DNA of 64,000 nucleotides, taken from Photobacterium obscurum. GTDB taxonomy: Bacteria > Pseudomonadota > Gammaproteobacteria > Enterobacterales > Vibrionaceae. Shown piece by piece: positions 1-7,929 of this stretch; the first letter of the stretch is position 1, and each line of letters opens with the position of its first letter. The stretch lies in NCBI RefSeq assembly GCF_026191635.1, contig NZ_JAKRRW010000023.1, forward strand, positions 23,785 through 87,784, read 5' to 3'. The position numbers and the translations under genes were made by a program. The notes under the pieces are model-generated. The model made no database searches, was not told the DNA's origin, and worked only from the letters and a program-made list of their open reading frames with translations.

Positions 1-83
1 TTCTAGGAGAAGCTGGCTCTGGGGAAGAGCAAGAGCTTGATTTTTCTTTTCGGTTTTTGTGCCTGCTTGCGGGATCCAAAAAC

Positions 84-120
84 AAAAAAAGCGAGAGTTA
101 ATACAGACTCTCGCTTTTTT
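84..120. terminator. Bidirectional rho-independent terminator
   Basis: A nine-base-pair stem (AGCGAGAGT / ACTCTCGCT, 90-98 and 107-115) is flanked by an A-run on the left and a T-run on the right, so it can end transcripts in both directions. On the minus strand it lies just downstream of csdE and would end the csdA-csdE transcript. Positions 1-83 to its left show no gene I can support. Confidence 0.8.
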
Positions 121-169
121 ATTCCCGCTTCTTGAAACGCAGTGTAAACCGCCTCCAAGGCGAGCCTTC

Positions 170-598
170 CTACGCTCCGGCCAGTGTTTTAATCTGCCCC
201 ACAATCGCCCACAGTCCGTTGCCGCGTGACGGGCTGAGGTGCGCCATTAGGCCGAGGCTGTCAAAATAGCCGTCAATATCAAACGCCCGGATTTCCGAGG
301 CCGTTTTTCCCTCATAGGCCGCCAGTACCAAGGTGATCAGGCCGCGTACGATACGGGCATCAGAGTCCGCGGCAAAGTGGAAAATCTCGCCATCCTGCTG
401 GTGGGCCAGCCATACCTGACTTTCACACCCGCTGACTTTCAGCTGTTCCTGCTTTAACGAGTCAGGCAGGGCCGGTAGCTTTTTACCAAGCTGAATGACA
501 TTGCGGTATCTGTCTTCCCAGCCATTAGCCGCCTGCATCTGGGCAATGATGGACTTGGTAGTTACTTCCGTGCCGAAAGGGTGGGTAGGTAGTGTCAT
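170..598 (-). CDS. csdE: Sulfur acceptor protein CsdE
   Basis: CsdE takes persulfide sulfur from cysteine desulfurase CsdA; in E. coli it passes it to the TcdA (CsdL) tRNA-modification branch. The 142-residue product is a single SufE-like domain with the conserved VSGCES motif, and Cys58 is the expected acceptor residue. An AGGAGA ribosome-binding site five bases before the ATG fixes the start. It begins 9 bp after the end of csdA on the same strand, so the pair should be one transcript. SufE is the only realistic alternative, and linkage to csdA rather than to a suf operon decides for CsdE. Confidence 0.9.
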   Translation of the reverse strand: MTLPTHPFGTEVTTKSIIAQMQAANGWEDRYRNVIQLGKKLPALPDSLKQEQLKVSGCESQVWLAHQQDGEIFHFAADSDARIVRGLITLVLAAYEGKTASEIRAFDIDGYFDSLGLMAHLSPSRGNGLWAIVGQIKTLAGA

Positions 599-607
599 CG
601 GTCTCTC

Positions 608-1828
608 CTAGAGCATGCTGCAGGCTTTGTGCAGTGCAGCAATAAAGCGTTCAACATCTTGTTCGGTATTATACAGCGCCAGTGATACCCTCAGGGTACC
701 TGTTAGCCCGAGCGCATCCAGCATCGGGTGGGCACAGTGGTGGCCGGCACGCAATGCTATTCCTTGCTGATCCAGCAAGGTCGCAATGTCTTGGTGGTGA
801 ACACCGTCAACGACAAAAGAAAATAGGCTAGCCTCGGGCTGAAGGCCAACAATTCGCAGATCTTCGATGTCTTTGATACCGTCCAGCGCTTGCTGACGCA
901 GGCTGTGGATATGAGCTTCTGCCGTCTGGTGATCTAATGCGGTTAGCCAGTCGATTGCAGCAGCAAGTGCCAGGCTGCCAGCAACATTAGGCGTACCGGC
1001 TTCAAATTTTCCCGGTAGTGCCGAGAACGTCGTGCCCTCGAAGGAGACTTTTTCAACCATTTTGCCGCCGCCGTGCCATGGCGGCATTGCTTCGAGCAAC
1101 TCGCGTTTGCCGTAAAGGACACCGATACCGGCCGGAGCAAAGATTTTATGGCCGGAGAAGACGTAGAAGTCGGCATCGAGCGCCTGGACATCCACTTTTT
1201 CATGCGCCACGGCCTGGGCTCCGTCAATGACCGCCACTGCGTCAAACTGGTGGGCGGCAGCGATAATTTCCTCTATTGGGTTACGGGTGCCGGTGACATT
1301 GGTGATATGGGCCACGGCAACAATTTTGGTCTGTGCGCCGAGGCGCTGGTGGAAGGCCGTCATGTCGAGGGTGCAGTCTGCGTTCATCGGGATCTTGACG
1401 ACCTTGGCACCGGTCTGCTCGGCCACGATTTGCCAAGGGACGATGTTGGCATGGTGTTCCAGCTCGCTGACCAGGATCTCGTCGCCCGGTTGCAGAACCT
1501 GTCGGGCGTAGGTCTGGGCAATCAGGTTCAGGGCCTCGGTAGCCCCGCGGGTCCAGATGATTTCTTTATTCTGCTCGGCGTTGATGAACTGCTGAACCGT
1601 GGTTCGTGCCTGCTCGAACTGTGTTGTCGCGGCTGCCGTTAAGGTGTGGCTGCCGCGGTGGACATTGGCGTTGTGACCACTGTAATACTGCTGAATGGTT
1701 TCGATAACAATTTTAGGCTTTTGTGTCGTCGCCGCACTGTCGAGATAGACGAGAGGCTGACCATTGCAGTCTTGGGCGAGGGCTGGAAACTGTTGGCGAA
1801 TTTGGTTGATATCAAATTGAGCAGTCAT
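608..1828 (-). CDS. csdA: Cysteine desulfurase CsdA
   Basis: This cytosolic PLP enzyme (class V aminotransferase fold) converts cysteine to alanine and a protein persulfide. The 406-residue product has the usual family length. Visible active-site elements are ELEHHAN (His125), IDGAQ (Asp202, Gln205), the PLP-binding lysine in FSGHKIF (Lys228) and the persulfide cysteine in AGHHCAHP (Cys365). The RAGHHCAHP context is typical of group II desulfurases (SufS/CsdA), not IscS. Its partner csdE follows directly, which supports CsdA over SufS. It is transcribed away from gcvB and gcvA. Confidence 0.92.
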   Translation of the reverse strand: MTAQFDINQIRQQFPALAQDCNGQPLVYLDSAATTQKPKIVIETIQQYYSGHNANVHRGSHTLTAAATTQFEQARTTVQQFINAEQNKEIIWTRGATEALNLIAQTYARQVLQPGDEILVSELEHHANIVPWQIVAEQTGAKVVKIPMNADCTLDMTAFHQRLGAQTKIVAVAHITNVTGTRNPIEEIIAAAHQFDAVAVIDGAQAVAHEKVDVQALDADFYVFSGHKIFAPAGIGVLYGKRELLEAMPPWHGGGKMVEKVSFEGTTFSALPGKFEAGTPNVAGSLALAAAIDWLTALDHQTAEAHIHSLRQQALDGIKDIEDLRIVGLQPEASLFSFVVDGVHHQDIATLLDQQGIALRAGHHCAHPMLDALGLTGTLRVSLALYNTEQDVERFIAALHKACSML

Positions 1829-2033
1829 GGTGAGTCACATTGCAATATAGAAGGAGGCGATCATGCCATTATTTGCCGCAAGAGCAAGGGCTAATACCAA
1901 CACCTGCCGTCATTTTTCGTGAGCTGGGTATGCTGATATTAGCCTGAACTCGGTATTTTGAAGCTGTCTGGGTATATAAGGGTAATTATAATAGTACAGT
2001 CAAAGAGGCATGTTATCGTGGTTAGGGCGGGAT

Positions 2034-2221
2034 AAAAAAAAGCACTGCGTTGGGGCGCAGTGCTAACAATAAACTTTGACAGACAGGTCAAAAATACAGG
2101 AAGTAAAATTGGTAGATTGACTACCTGTCCGGCACAACCCGGACAATATGCAAACACAACATCGCAACGCTGAGTGAGAACTAATGCCTGAGGGCAGAAA
2201 CAGAACCTCCCTCACCGTTAC
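2034..2221 (-). ncRNA. gcvB: GcvB small regulatory RNA
   Basis: GcvB is an Hfq-dependent RNA that represses amino-acid and peptide transporter mRNAs and is activated by GcvA in glycine-rich conditions. The region lies between csdA and gcvA, transcribed divergently from gcvA as in E. coli. Read on the minus strand it contains the GU-rich seed GATGTTGTGTTTGCA (region R1), a conserved ACTTCCTGT followed by a CCTGTCTGTC element, and ends in a stem AGCACTGCG/CGCAGTGCT (2041-2064) followed by eight U. The predicted transcript is about 188 nt against 205 nt in E. coli. Weak reading frames across it are not credible genes. Confidence 0.88.
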
Positions 2222-2228
2222 GGAGCAA

Positions 2229-2257
2229 ATCATATGGTTTATGTAGCACTTGAACAA
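2229..2257 (-). promoter_or_regulatory. gcvB promoter
   Basis: On the minus strand there is a -35 TTGTTC (2257-2252), a 17-base spacer and a -10 TATGAT (2234-2229), placing the start of GcvB at about 2221. The region up to the gcvA start at 2306 should hold GcvA-binding sites for both genes; I did not delimit them. Confidence 0.7.
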
Positions 2258-2305
2258 TGGACAATTTATAATGTTTAGCATAAAAAAAACTAATGCAGGA
2301 ATAGT

Positions 2306-3214
2306 ATGTCGAGACGTCTACCTCCACTCAACTCGCTGAAAGTGTTCGAAGCTGCGGCACGACACCTGAGTTTTACCCGTGCAGCCGAAGAGTTATTTGT
2401 CACACAAGCTGCTGTAAGCCACCAAATTAAAGCCCTTGAGGAATTTTTAGGGCTCAAATTATTTCGTCGTAGAAACCGGTCATTATTGCTGACAGAAGAA
2501 GGTCAAAGTTATTTTCTCGACATTAAAGACATCTTTTCTGCAATCTCAGATGCCACGGATAAGGTCTTGGAACGCGGCGCGAAAGGAGCGTTAACCATTA
2601 GTTTACCTCCTAGTTTTGCGATTCAGTGGCTGGTGCCGCGACTGGCCGATTTCAACGAGCAGCAGCCTGACATCGATGTCCGCATCAAAGCGGTCGATCT
2701 TGATGAGGGATCGTTAACGGATGATGTTGATGTGGCGATTTATTACGGTCGCGGCAACTGGCAGGGGCTGCGCGCCGACAAACTGTACCAGGAGTTTTTG
2801 TTGCCGGTTTGTTCGCCGATGCTGCTGACAGGCTCTAAGCCGCTGCATTCCTTGGCCGATCTTAAATACCATACCTTGCTCCATGATACCTCGCGTAAGG
2901 AGTGGAAGAACTTTGTCCGCCACCATGAAATTGTCGGTACCAATGTGAACCAGGGGCCGATTTTCAGCCACTCGACCATGGTGTTGCAGGCCGCCGTCCA
3001 TGGCCAGGGCATTGCATTGGGGAACAATGTGCTGGCACAGCCTGAGCTGGAAGCCGGCCGTTTGGTTTGCCCGTTTGATGAGGTACTGATGAGCAAAAAT
3101 GCCTTCTATCTGGTTTGTCAGGAGAAGCAGGCTGAAACCGGGCGTATACAAGCTTTCCGCGACTGGGTACTGGCCAAGGCTGCCCGTGAACAGGAGGATA
3201 TGCCGGATGTCTGA
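2306..3214 (+). CDS. gcvA: LysR-type glycine cleavage regulator GcvA
   Basis: GcvA is the transcription factor of the glycine cleavage operon and activator of gcvB. The 302-residue product has an N-terminal LysR winged helix-turn-helix (about residues 5-65, with LSFTRAAEELFVTQAAVSHQ as recognition region) and a LysR substrate-binding domain from about residue 90. The N-terminus MSRRLPPLNSLKVFEAAARH is typical of GcvA rather than of the related AmpR. The divergent gcvB confirms the identity. It overlaps the next gene by 8 bp, starting an operon with the hydrolase, ygdD and rlmM. Confidence 0.92.
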   Translation: MSRRLPPLNSLKVFEAAARHLSFTRAAEELFVTQAAVSHQIKALEEFLGLKLFRRRNRSLLLTEEGQSYFLDIKDIFSAISDATDKVLERGAKGALTISLPPSFAIQWLVPRLADFNEQQPDIDVRIKAVDLDEGSLTDDVDVAIYYGRGNWQGLRADKLYQEFLLPVCSPMLLTGSKPLHSLADLKYHTLLHDTSRKEWKNFVRHHEIVGTNVNQGPIFSHSTMVLQAAVHGQGIALGNNVLAQPELEAGRLVCPFDEVLMSKNAFYLVCQEKQAETGRIQAFRDWVLAKAAREQEDMPDV

Positions 3215-3893
3215 TAATAACGTATTGCCTCAATATCTAATCAATGAACCTGAAAATGCTGACGCCGTGGCCACCTTCCTGTTTGCCCATGGTGCCGGGG
3301 CAGGGATGGATCATGAATTTATGACCGCCATTGCTCAGGGGCTGGCCGAGCAGGGGATCCGCGTTGTGCGGTTTGATTTTCCGTATATGGTGAAGCGCCG
3401 CGAAGATGGCAAGAAGCGTCCACCGGACCGTCAGCCTAAGCTGCTGCTCGATTTCCAGCACCACATCAACCAGTTTGCCGATGGCAAGTTAGTGATTGGC
3501 GGTAAATCCATGGGGGGGCGGATGGCGACGATTATGGTCAGTGATCTCGCGGCGGAATCGCCGGATGTCGATAACTGTACGGATAAAGTACAGGGCGTTG
3601 CGTGTTTGGGCTTTCCTTTCCACCCGCCGGGCAAGCCGGAGAATTTCCGTGGCGAGCACCTCAAAAAGGCGACATTACCGACGCTTATCTTACAGGGGGA
3701 GCGTGATACCTTTGGTACCCGACCTGAAGTGGAAGGCTGGCAGTATGCTGATTCGGTTGCGGTTAAGTTCTTGCCGGATGGCGATCATAGCCTGAAGCCG
3801 AGAAAAGCGTCAGGCCATACAGAGCAAGGGAACCGTGATCTCGCTGTCGCACACCTTGCTGCCTTTATTAAGGAGTGCGTCAATGCCCAGTGA
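3207..3893 (+). CDS. Alpha/beta hydrolase of the KANL3/Tex30-like family
   Basis: A 228-residue cytosolic alpha/beta hydrolase of unknown substrate. It shows an early oxyanion-type FAHGAGAG motif, a nucleophile elbow GKSMGG (the serine in G-x-S-x-G), an acidic residue in LQGERD and a late histidine in DGDHSLKP, making a plausible catalytic triad. The start at 3207 (MSDNNVLPQ) is chosen because it has an AGGAGGA ribosome-binding site and overlaps the end of gcvA by only 8 bp; a longer frame upstream would run deep into gcvA. It is conserved between gcvA and ygdD in vibrios (from memory). Confidence 0.85.
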   Translation: MSDNNVLPQYLINEPENADAVATFLFAHGAGAGMDHEFMTAIAQGLAEQGIRVVRFDFPYMVKRREDGKKRPPDRQPKLLLDFQHHINQFADGKLVIGGKSMGGRMATIMVSDLAAESPDVDNCTDKVQGVACLGFPFHPPGKPENFRGEHLKKATLPTLILQGERDTFGTRPEVEGWQYADSVAVKFLPDGDHSLKPRKASGHTEQGNRDLAVAHLAAFIKECVNAQ

Positions 3894-4272
3894 GCAACAG
3901 GCTCCCAGAATTATCTTACTTTTCGCGACGTTAAGCGGTGCCATTGCGGTAGCGTTGGGGGCATTTGCTGCCCATGGGCTGAAGGCACAACTGTCGCCGT
4001 ACCTCATTGATGTGTTCAAAACCGGTGTCCAGTATCAAGCCTGGCACAGCCTTGCCTTGCTGGGTTGTGGAATCTGGGCACGCATTATGCCGACAAAAGC
4101 GGTATTATACGCAGCCCTGTTTTTTGCAGTGGGTATTTTGCTCTTCAGCGGCAGCCTGTATGCGCTGGCGTTGACGGGATTGAAATGGTTCGGCCCCATC
4201 ACACCATTAGGGGGCATGTGTTTTATTATTGGCTGGGTAGTGCTTGCTGTGGCTGCCTGGCGTTCAGCTTGA
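3883..4272 (+). CDS. ygdD: DUF423 inner-membrane protein YgdD
   Basis: A 129-residue integral membrane protein of the DUF423 (YgdD) family, function unknown. Hydrophobic segments at about residues 8-28, 50-68, 70-90 and 100-125 suggest four transmembrane helices, and the family motif ALGAFAAHGL is present after the first helix. The start at 3883 has an AGGAG site eight bases upstream and overlaps the hydrolase end by 11 bp, so it is translationally coupled. The gene order gcvA-ygdD-rlmM matches E. coli apart from the inserted hydrolase. Confidence 0.88.
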   Translation: MPSEQQAPRIILLFATLSGAIAVALGAFAAHGLKAQLSPYLIDVFKTGVQYQAWHSLALLGCGIWARIMPTKAVLYAALFFAVGILLFSGSLYALALTGLKWFGPITPLGGMCFIIGWVVLAVAAWRSA

Positions 4273-4281
4273 GGGTTCAAA

Positions 4282-5364
4282 GTGAATCACGTTATATTGT
4301 ACTGTCGTCCAGGCTTTGAAAAAGAATGTGCCGGTGAAGTTCAGGACAAAGCAAACAAACTGGAGTTGTATGGTTTTCCTCGGGCGAAAAGCAATACCGG
4401 TTATGTTGTGTTTGAATTTTATCAGCAGGGTGATGCCGAAAAATTCATTAAGCTACAACCCTTCTCTTCGTTAATTTTTGCTCGTCAGATGTTTGCTGCG
4501 GCGCCATTATTAACGGACTTACCGCAGGATGATCGTATCTCGCCGATCCTCGAGGTTGTTAAGGACTTTCCGCGCTGTGGCGAGCTGCGTATTGAAACGC
4601 CTGATACCAATGATGCGAAGGAGCTATTGAAGTTCTGCCGCAAGTTCACTGTGCCGCTTCGCCAGGCGATGCGCAAGAAAGAGATCCTGTACGCGAAAGA
4701 TAACGCATGGAAGCCTGTGCTTCATATCTGCTTTATCGCACCGGGCTGCTGCTATGTCGGCTACTCGCTATCGAACAACAACTCGCAGTTCTTCATGGGG
4801 ATCCCACGCCTGAAGTTCCCAGCCGATGCGCCAAGCCGCTCGACACTGAAACTGGAAGAAGCCTTCCATGTCTTTATTCCTCGTGAAGAGTGGGATGAGC
4901 GTCTGGCTTCCGGTATGTGGGGGGTAGATCTGGGGGCTTGTCCAGGTGGCTGGACCTATCAGCTGGTCAAGCGCTCGATGTTTGTCCATTCGATCGATAA
5001 CGGCCAGATGGCACAGAGCCTGATGGATACCGGTCAGGTGAAGCACCATGAGGTGGACGGCTTCAAGTTCGAGCCAGCACGTAAGAACGTCACCTGGATC
5101 GTGTGTGACATGATTGAGAAACCGGCACGCGTGGCTCACCTGATGGGTGACTGGATGATCAAAGCATGGGCGAAAGAGGCGATTTTCAACCTCAAGCTGC
5201 CAATGAAAGGCCGCTATGACGAAGTACTGCAGGATATCGAAAACCTCAAAGAGTACATGACTCAGAATGGCGTGAAATTCAAGCTGCAGGCGAAGCACCT
5301 GTATCATGATCGTGAAGAGATCACGGTACACATTCAGCGCCTGGATAACCGCTCGCCGCATTAA
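4282..5364 (+). CDS. rlmM: 23S rRNA 2'-O-ribose C2498 methyltransferase RlmM
   Basis: RlmM methylates the 2'-OH of C2498 in 23S rRNA before subunit assembly, using SAM. The 360-residue product has an N-terminal THUMP-like domain (about 1-180) and a C-terminal Rossmann methyltransferase with the SAM loop VDLGACPGG (215-223) and a catalytic NLKLPMK segment near 303-309. The start codon is GTG at 4282, with a GAGGGT site upstream, 9 bp after ygdD. It is the last gene of the gcvA operon and ends before a strong terminator. Confidence 0.93.
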   Translation: MNHVILYCRPGFEKECAGEVQDKANKLELYGFPRAKSNTGYVVFEFYQQGDAEKFIKLQPFSSLIFARQMFAAAPLLTDLPQDDRISPILEVVKDFPRCGELRIETPDTNDAKELLKFCRKFTVPLRQAMRKKEILYAKDNAWKPVLHICFIAPGCCYVGYSLSNNNSQFFMGIPRLKFPADAPSRSTLKLEEAFHVFIPREEWDERLASGMWGVDLGACPGGWTYQLVKRSMFVHSIDNGQMAQSLMDTGQVKHHEVDGFKFEPARKNVTWIVCDMIEKPARVAHLMGDWMIKAWAKEAIFNLKLPMKGRYDEVLQDIENLKEYMTQNGVKFKLQAKHLYHDREEITVHIQRLDNRSPH

Positions 5365-5390
5365 TCGCGACAGTTTCGGTGAACGCTGAA

Positions 5391-5422
5391 TAAAAAAAGC
5401 CATCATTGTTGATGGCTTTTTT
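5391..5422. terminator. Bidirectional terminator between rlmM and xni
   Basis: Stem GCCATCA / TGATGGC (5399-5405 and 5410-5416) with an A-run before and a T-run after. It lies between convergent genes rlmM (+) and xni (-) and can serve both. Confidence 0.85.
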
Positions 5423-5431
5423 CTATTGGTA

Positions 5432-6205
5432 TTAGCTTGGCGCTTGGTAGCGAATATCTTGCAGGTTGAAACCAAGCTGGAGATCGGTTTTTAGCGTAGC
5501 GACCTGCTTGCTGGCCATGGCTGTTTCGTGGTGCTCGTCGACTTTTTTCTTCCACTTCGGCGGCAGATCTTCTGCGGCGAGAATAGCTTCGAGGTTCGGG
5601 TAAAGGGAAAGCAACTCGACAGCAGCTTTCGGGCCGATCCCCGGAATGCCCGGGATCTTGCTGGAGCTTATTCCAGCCAGTCCCCAGTAATCTGGCAACT
5701 GTTCGGCCTTCACCCCAAATTCTTTTTCGACGAACGGGCTGTCGAGCCAGCGGTGTTGGAAATAATCGCGGATTTGAAGGGTAGGACGGAGTAACTGGCA
5801 ATAGCCTTTATCGGTGGAGACAATGGTGACCTGCTGGTCGCGATCGGCGACTTTCAGTGCCAGAGTAGCAACCAAATCATCGGCTTCATCACCATCAGAC
5901 AGTAACGAGTCGACTCCCATGGTCATAAAGGCATCCTGAATAGTATCCATTCCCTCGAGCAGCTCCGGCGGCATAGGCTTGCGGCCTTCTTTGTAGTGCG
6001 GCAGGAGTTCGGCCCTCCAGCCTCGATCTTCCCCGTGATGATCAAAGACCGCCACAATATGGGTCGGGTTGCTACTGCTGATGATCTTGCCCAGCGCCTG
6101 GCAGCATACCCGGGCTGTATTTTGGACATCCGGTTCGCCGGGTTGGGCGGCATGGACGCGTCGGATAAGGTTTAGGGCATCAATAACAACAAGATGGATA
6201 GACAT
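5432..6205 (-). CDS. xni: Flap endonuclease Xni (ExoIX)
   Basis: Xni is a small FEN-family flap endonuclease related to the 5' nuclease domain of DNA polymerase I. The 257-residue product has the PIN-like domain with acidic motifs VIDALNLI (Asp9), AVFDHHGE, DGDEADDL and STDKGY, then a helix-hairpin-helix GIPGIGPKAA. Length and order match E. coli Xni (YgdG). It lies downstream of ppnN on the same strand, separated by a terminator-like palindrome, so it probably has its own promoter. Confidence 0.9.
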   Translation of the reverse strand: MSIHLVVIDALNLIRRVHAAQPGEPDVQNTARVCCQALGKIISSSNPTHIVAVFDHHGEDRGWRAELLPHYKEGRKPMPPELLEGMDTIQDAFMTMGVDSLLSDGDEADDLVATLALKVADRDQQVTIVSTDKGYCQLLRPTLQIRDYFQHRWLDSPFVEKEFGVKAEQLPDYWGLAGISSSKIPGIPGIGPKAAVELLSLYPNLEAILAAEDLPPKWKKKVDEHHETAMASKQVATLKTDLQLGFNLQDIRYQAPS

Positions 6206-6223
6206 AATGGTGATTCAGTAGAT

Positions 6224-6253
6224 CAATAAAGGGCCGATACAGGCCCTTTATTG
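6224..6253. terminator. Symmetric terminator between ppnN and xni
   Basis: A perfect 12-bp stem (CAATAAAGGGCC, 6224-6235, and its complement, 6242-6253) with a six-base loop. The core is GC-rich and the outer part A/T-rich, so on each strand it looks like a terminator with a U-rich 3' arm. On the minus strand it would end ppnN transcription just before xni. Confidence 0.65.
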
Positions 6254-6315
6254 TACGCATTGCGCGGTCAGAGTGTAACCGCTGATGGCACGATTACGTG
6301 ACTATTTTCCCTGCG

Positions 6316-7695
6316 TTATTTGCCATTACCGTTACTCGGTGCGGTGATGATTTCGTAGCATGGCTCGTAATGGGAGCCGGGCAGTTTCATCCGCTGCTGC
6401 TCAACAAAACTTTTCAGCAGTTTATCCATTCGTTTCATTAATTTGAGATCACCGTTGATCTGGAATGGCCCCTTACGCTCGATCTCACGGATCCCCTCTT
6501 CTTTTACATTACCGGCAACGATCCCCGAGAAGGCCCGGCGCAGATTGGCTGCAAGGTGCTCTGGACGCTGGTTCATGTGCAGATCGAGACAGGCCATTGA
6601 ATCATGGGTCGGCTCGAACGGTAGCTGAAACTCCGGCGGAATTTTCAGAGACCAGCTATAGCTGTAGGCATCGCCAGTCGCCAGTCGCTGTTCTTTGATT
6701 AATGGCATTGCCGATTTCATGACCCTAGCCACCTGTTCGGGATCATCGATGATAATTTGGTAGTGCTTGGTTGCGGCCTCGCCAAGGGTATCTCTGATAA
6801 AGCTGTCCAGAGTCCGGAAATAGGGCTCGCTTTCTTTGGGGCCGGTAAGTACCAGTGGCATTGGCAGGTTGGCATTTTCCGGTAACATCAGGATCCCAAG
6901 GATATATAGCAATTCTTCAGCGGTACCGGCACCGCCGGGGAAAATGACAATGCCGTGGCCGGAACGGACAAAGGCTTCTAAACGCTTTTCAATATCCGGC
7001 AGGATCACCAGCTCGTTAACAATCGGGTTTGGCGGTTCGGCCGCAATAATCGATGGCTCCGTCAGGCCAATAAAACGGCTGGAGTGATAGCGTTGCTGGG
7101 CATGGCCGATGGCTGCGCCTTTCATTGGGCCTTCCATCGCCCCGGGGCCGCAACCAGTACAGATGTTGAGCTCCCGCAGGCCCAGCTCATGGCCGACCTC
7201 ACGGGTGTACTGATACTCTGCAGGGTTAATAGAATGCCCGCCCCAGCAGACAACAATATTCGGGTCTTCTCCGGAGCGCACGACCTGGGCGTTACGGAGC
7301 ACACTAAATACAAAGTTGGTGATATGCGGCGAACTGGTCAGGTTGATATCGTTGCGCTGCTGAACATGCATATTGACGTACACAATATCACGCAGTACTG
7401 CGAACATGTGTTCTTGAATACCACGGATAATACGGCCATCGACGAAGGCGTGCTCTGGCGGATTGGTCAGCTCTAGCTTGATCCCGCGTTCCCTACGCAT
7501 CACATTGATATTAAAGCACTTGTGTTTTTCCAGAAGTTCTTTGGAATTGTCGGTATGACTGCCGGAGTTGAGCACCGCCAGCGAGCAGTTTCGATAGAGA
7601 CGGTATAGGTCGCTGGATGCGGTCGCTTTTAGGCGATCTACTTCGAGTTGTGATAGCAGATCCATGGCCCCGACAGGACTGATATGCGTAATCAT
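6316..7695 (-). CDS. ppnN: Pyrimidine/purine nucleotide 5'-monophosphate nucleosidase PpnN
   Basis: PpnN (YgdH) hydrolyses nucleoside monophosphates to base and ribose 5-phosphate; the E. coli enzyme is controlled by (p)ppGpp. The 459-residue product contains the LOG-family Rossmann domain with the signature PGGAGTAEE at about 253-261. N- and C-terminal extensions give the length expected for PpnN (E. coli 454). I place the start at MITHISPVG (7695) because a GGAGG site lies five bases upstream and it aligns with the E. coli start; a slightly longer frame adds six residues. Confidence 0.92.
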   Translation of the reverse strand: MITHISPVGAMDLLSQLEVDRLKATASSDLYRLYRNCSLAVLNSGSHTDNSKELLEKHKCFNINVMRRERGIKLELTNPPEHAFVDGRIIRGIQEHMFAVLRDIVYVNMHVQQRNDINLTSSPHITNFVFSVLRNAQVVRSGEDPNIVVCWGGHSINPAEYQYTREVGHELGLRELNICTGCGPGAMEGPMKGAAIGHAQQRYHSSRFIGLTEPSIIAAEPPNPIVNELVILPDIEKRLEAFVRSGHGIVIFPGGAGTAEELLYILGILMLPENANLPMPLVLTGPKESEPYFRTLDSFIRDTLGEAATKHYQIIIDDPEQVARVMKSAMPLIKEQRLATGDAYSYSWSLKIPPEFQLPFEPTHDSMACLDLHMNQRPEHLAANLRRAFSGIVAGNVKEEGIREIERKGPFQINGDLKLMKRMDKLLKSFVEQQRMKLPGSHYEPCYEIITAPSNGNGK

Positions 7696-7929
7696 GGTTA
7701 CCTCCCTGGTCACGATGAAACGGCTTTACTCACGCTGTTCGAATTATTTTGGAAGAGTATGTGAACAGAGCCGGAGAGAAATTATCAGAGGTGTTTTTAA
7801 GACACTTGCATTGTTGCATATGTTTCTTAAAAATCAGTCTGTTATTTCACCATACACAGGGATGTGTGATTTGACCAGAAATTGATTTGTCAGATGATGG
7901 CTCGAATAGAATTATGCGCAGAGTGGGCG

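Noticed and set aside
1073..1642. 189-codon open frame opposite csdA
   Set aside because: Shadow of csdA in another frame; the csdA product has all catalytic residues.
2063..2281. Two short minus-strand open frames in the gcvA-csdA gap
   Set aside because: The region is explained by the gcvB RNA with its promoter and terminator.
4768..5475. 235-codon open frame opposite rlmM
   Set aside because: Shadow of rlmM crossing its terminator; no family resemblance.
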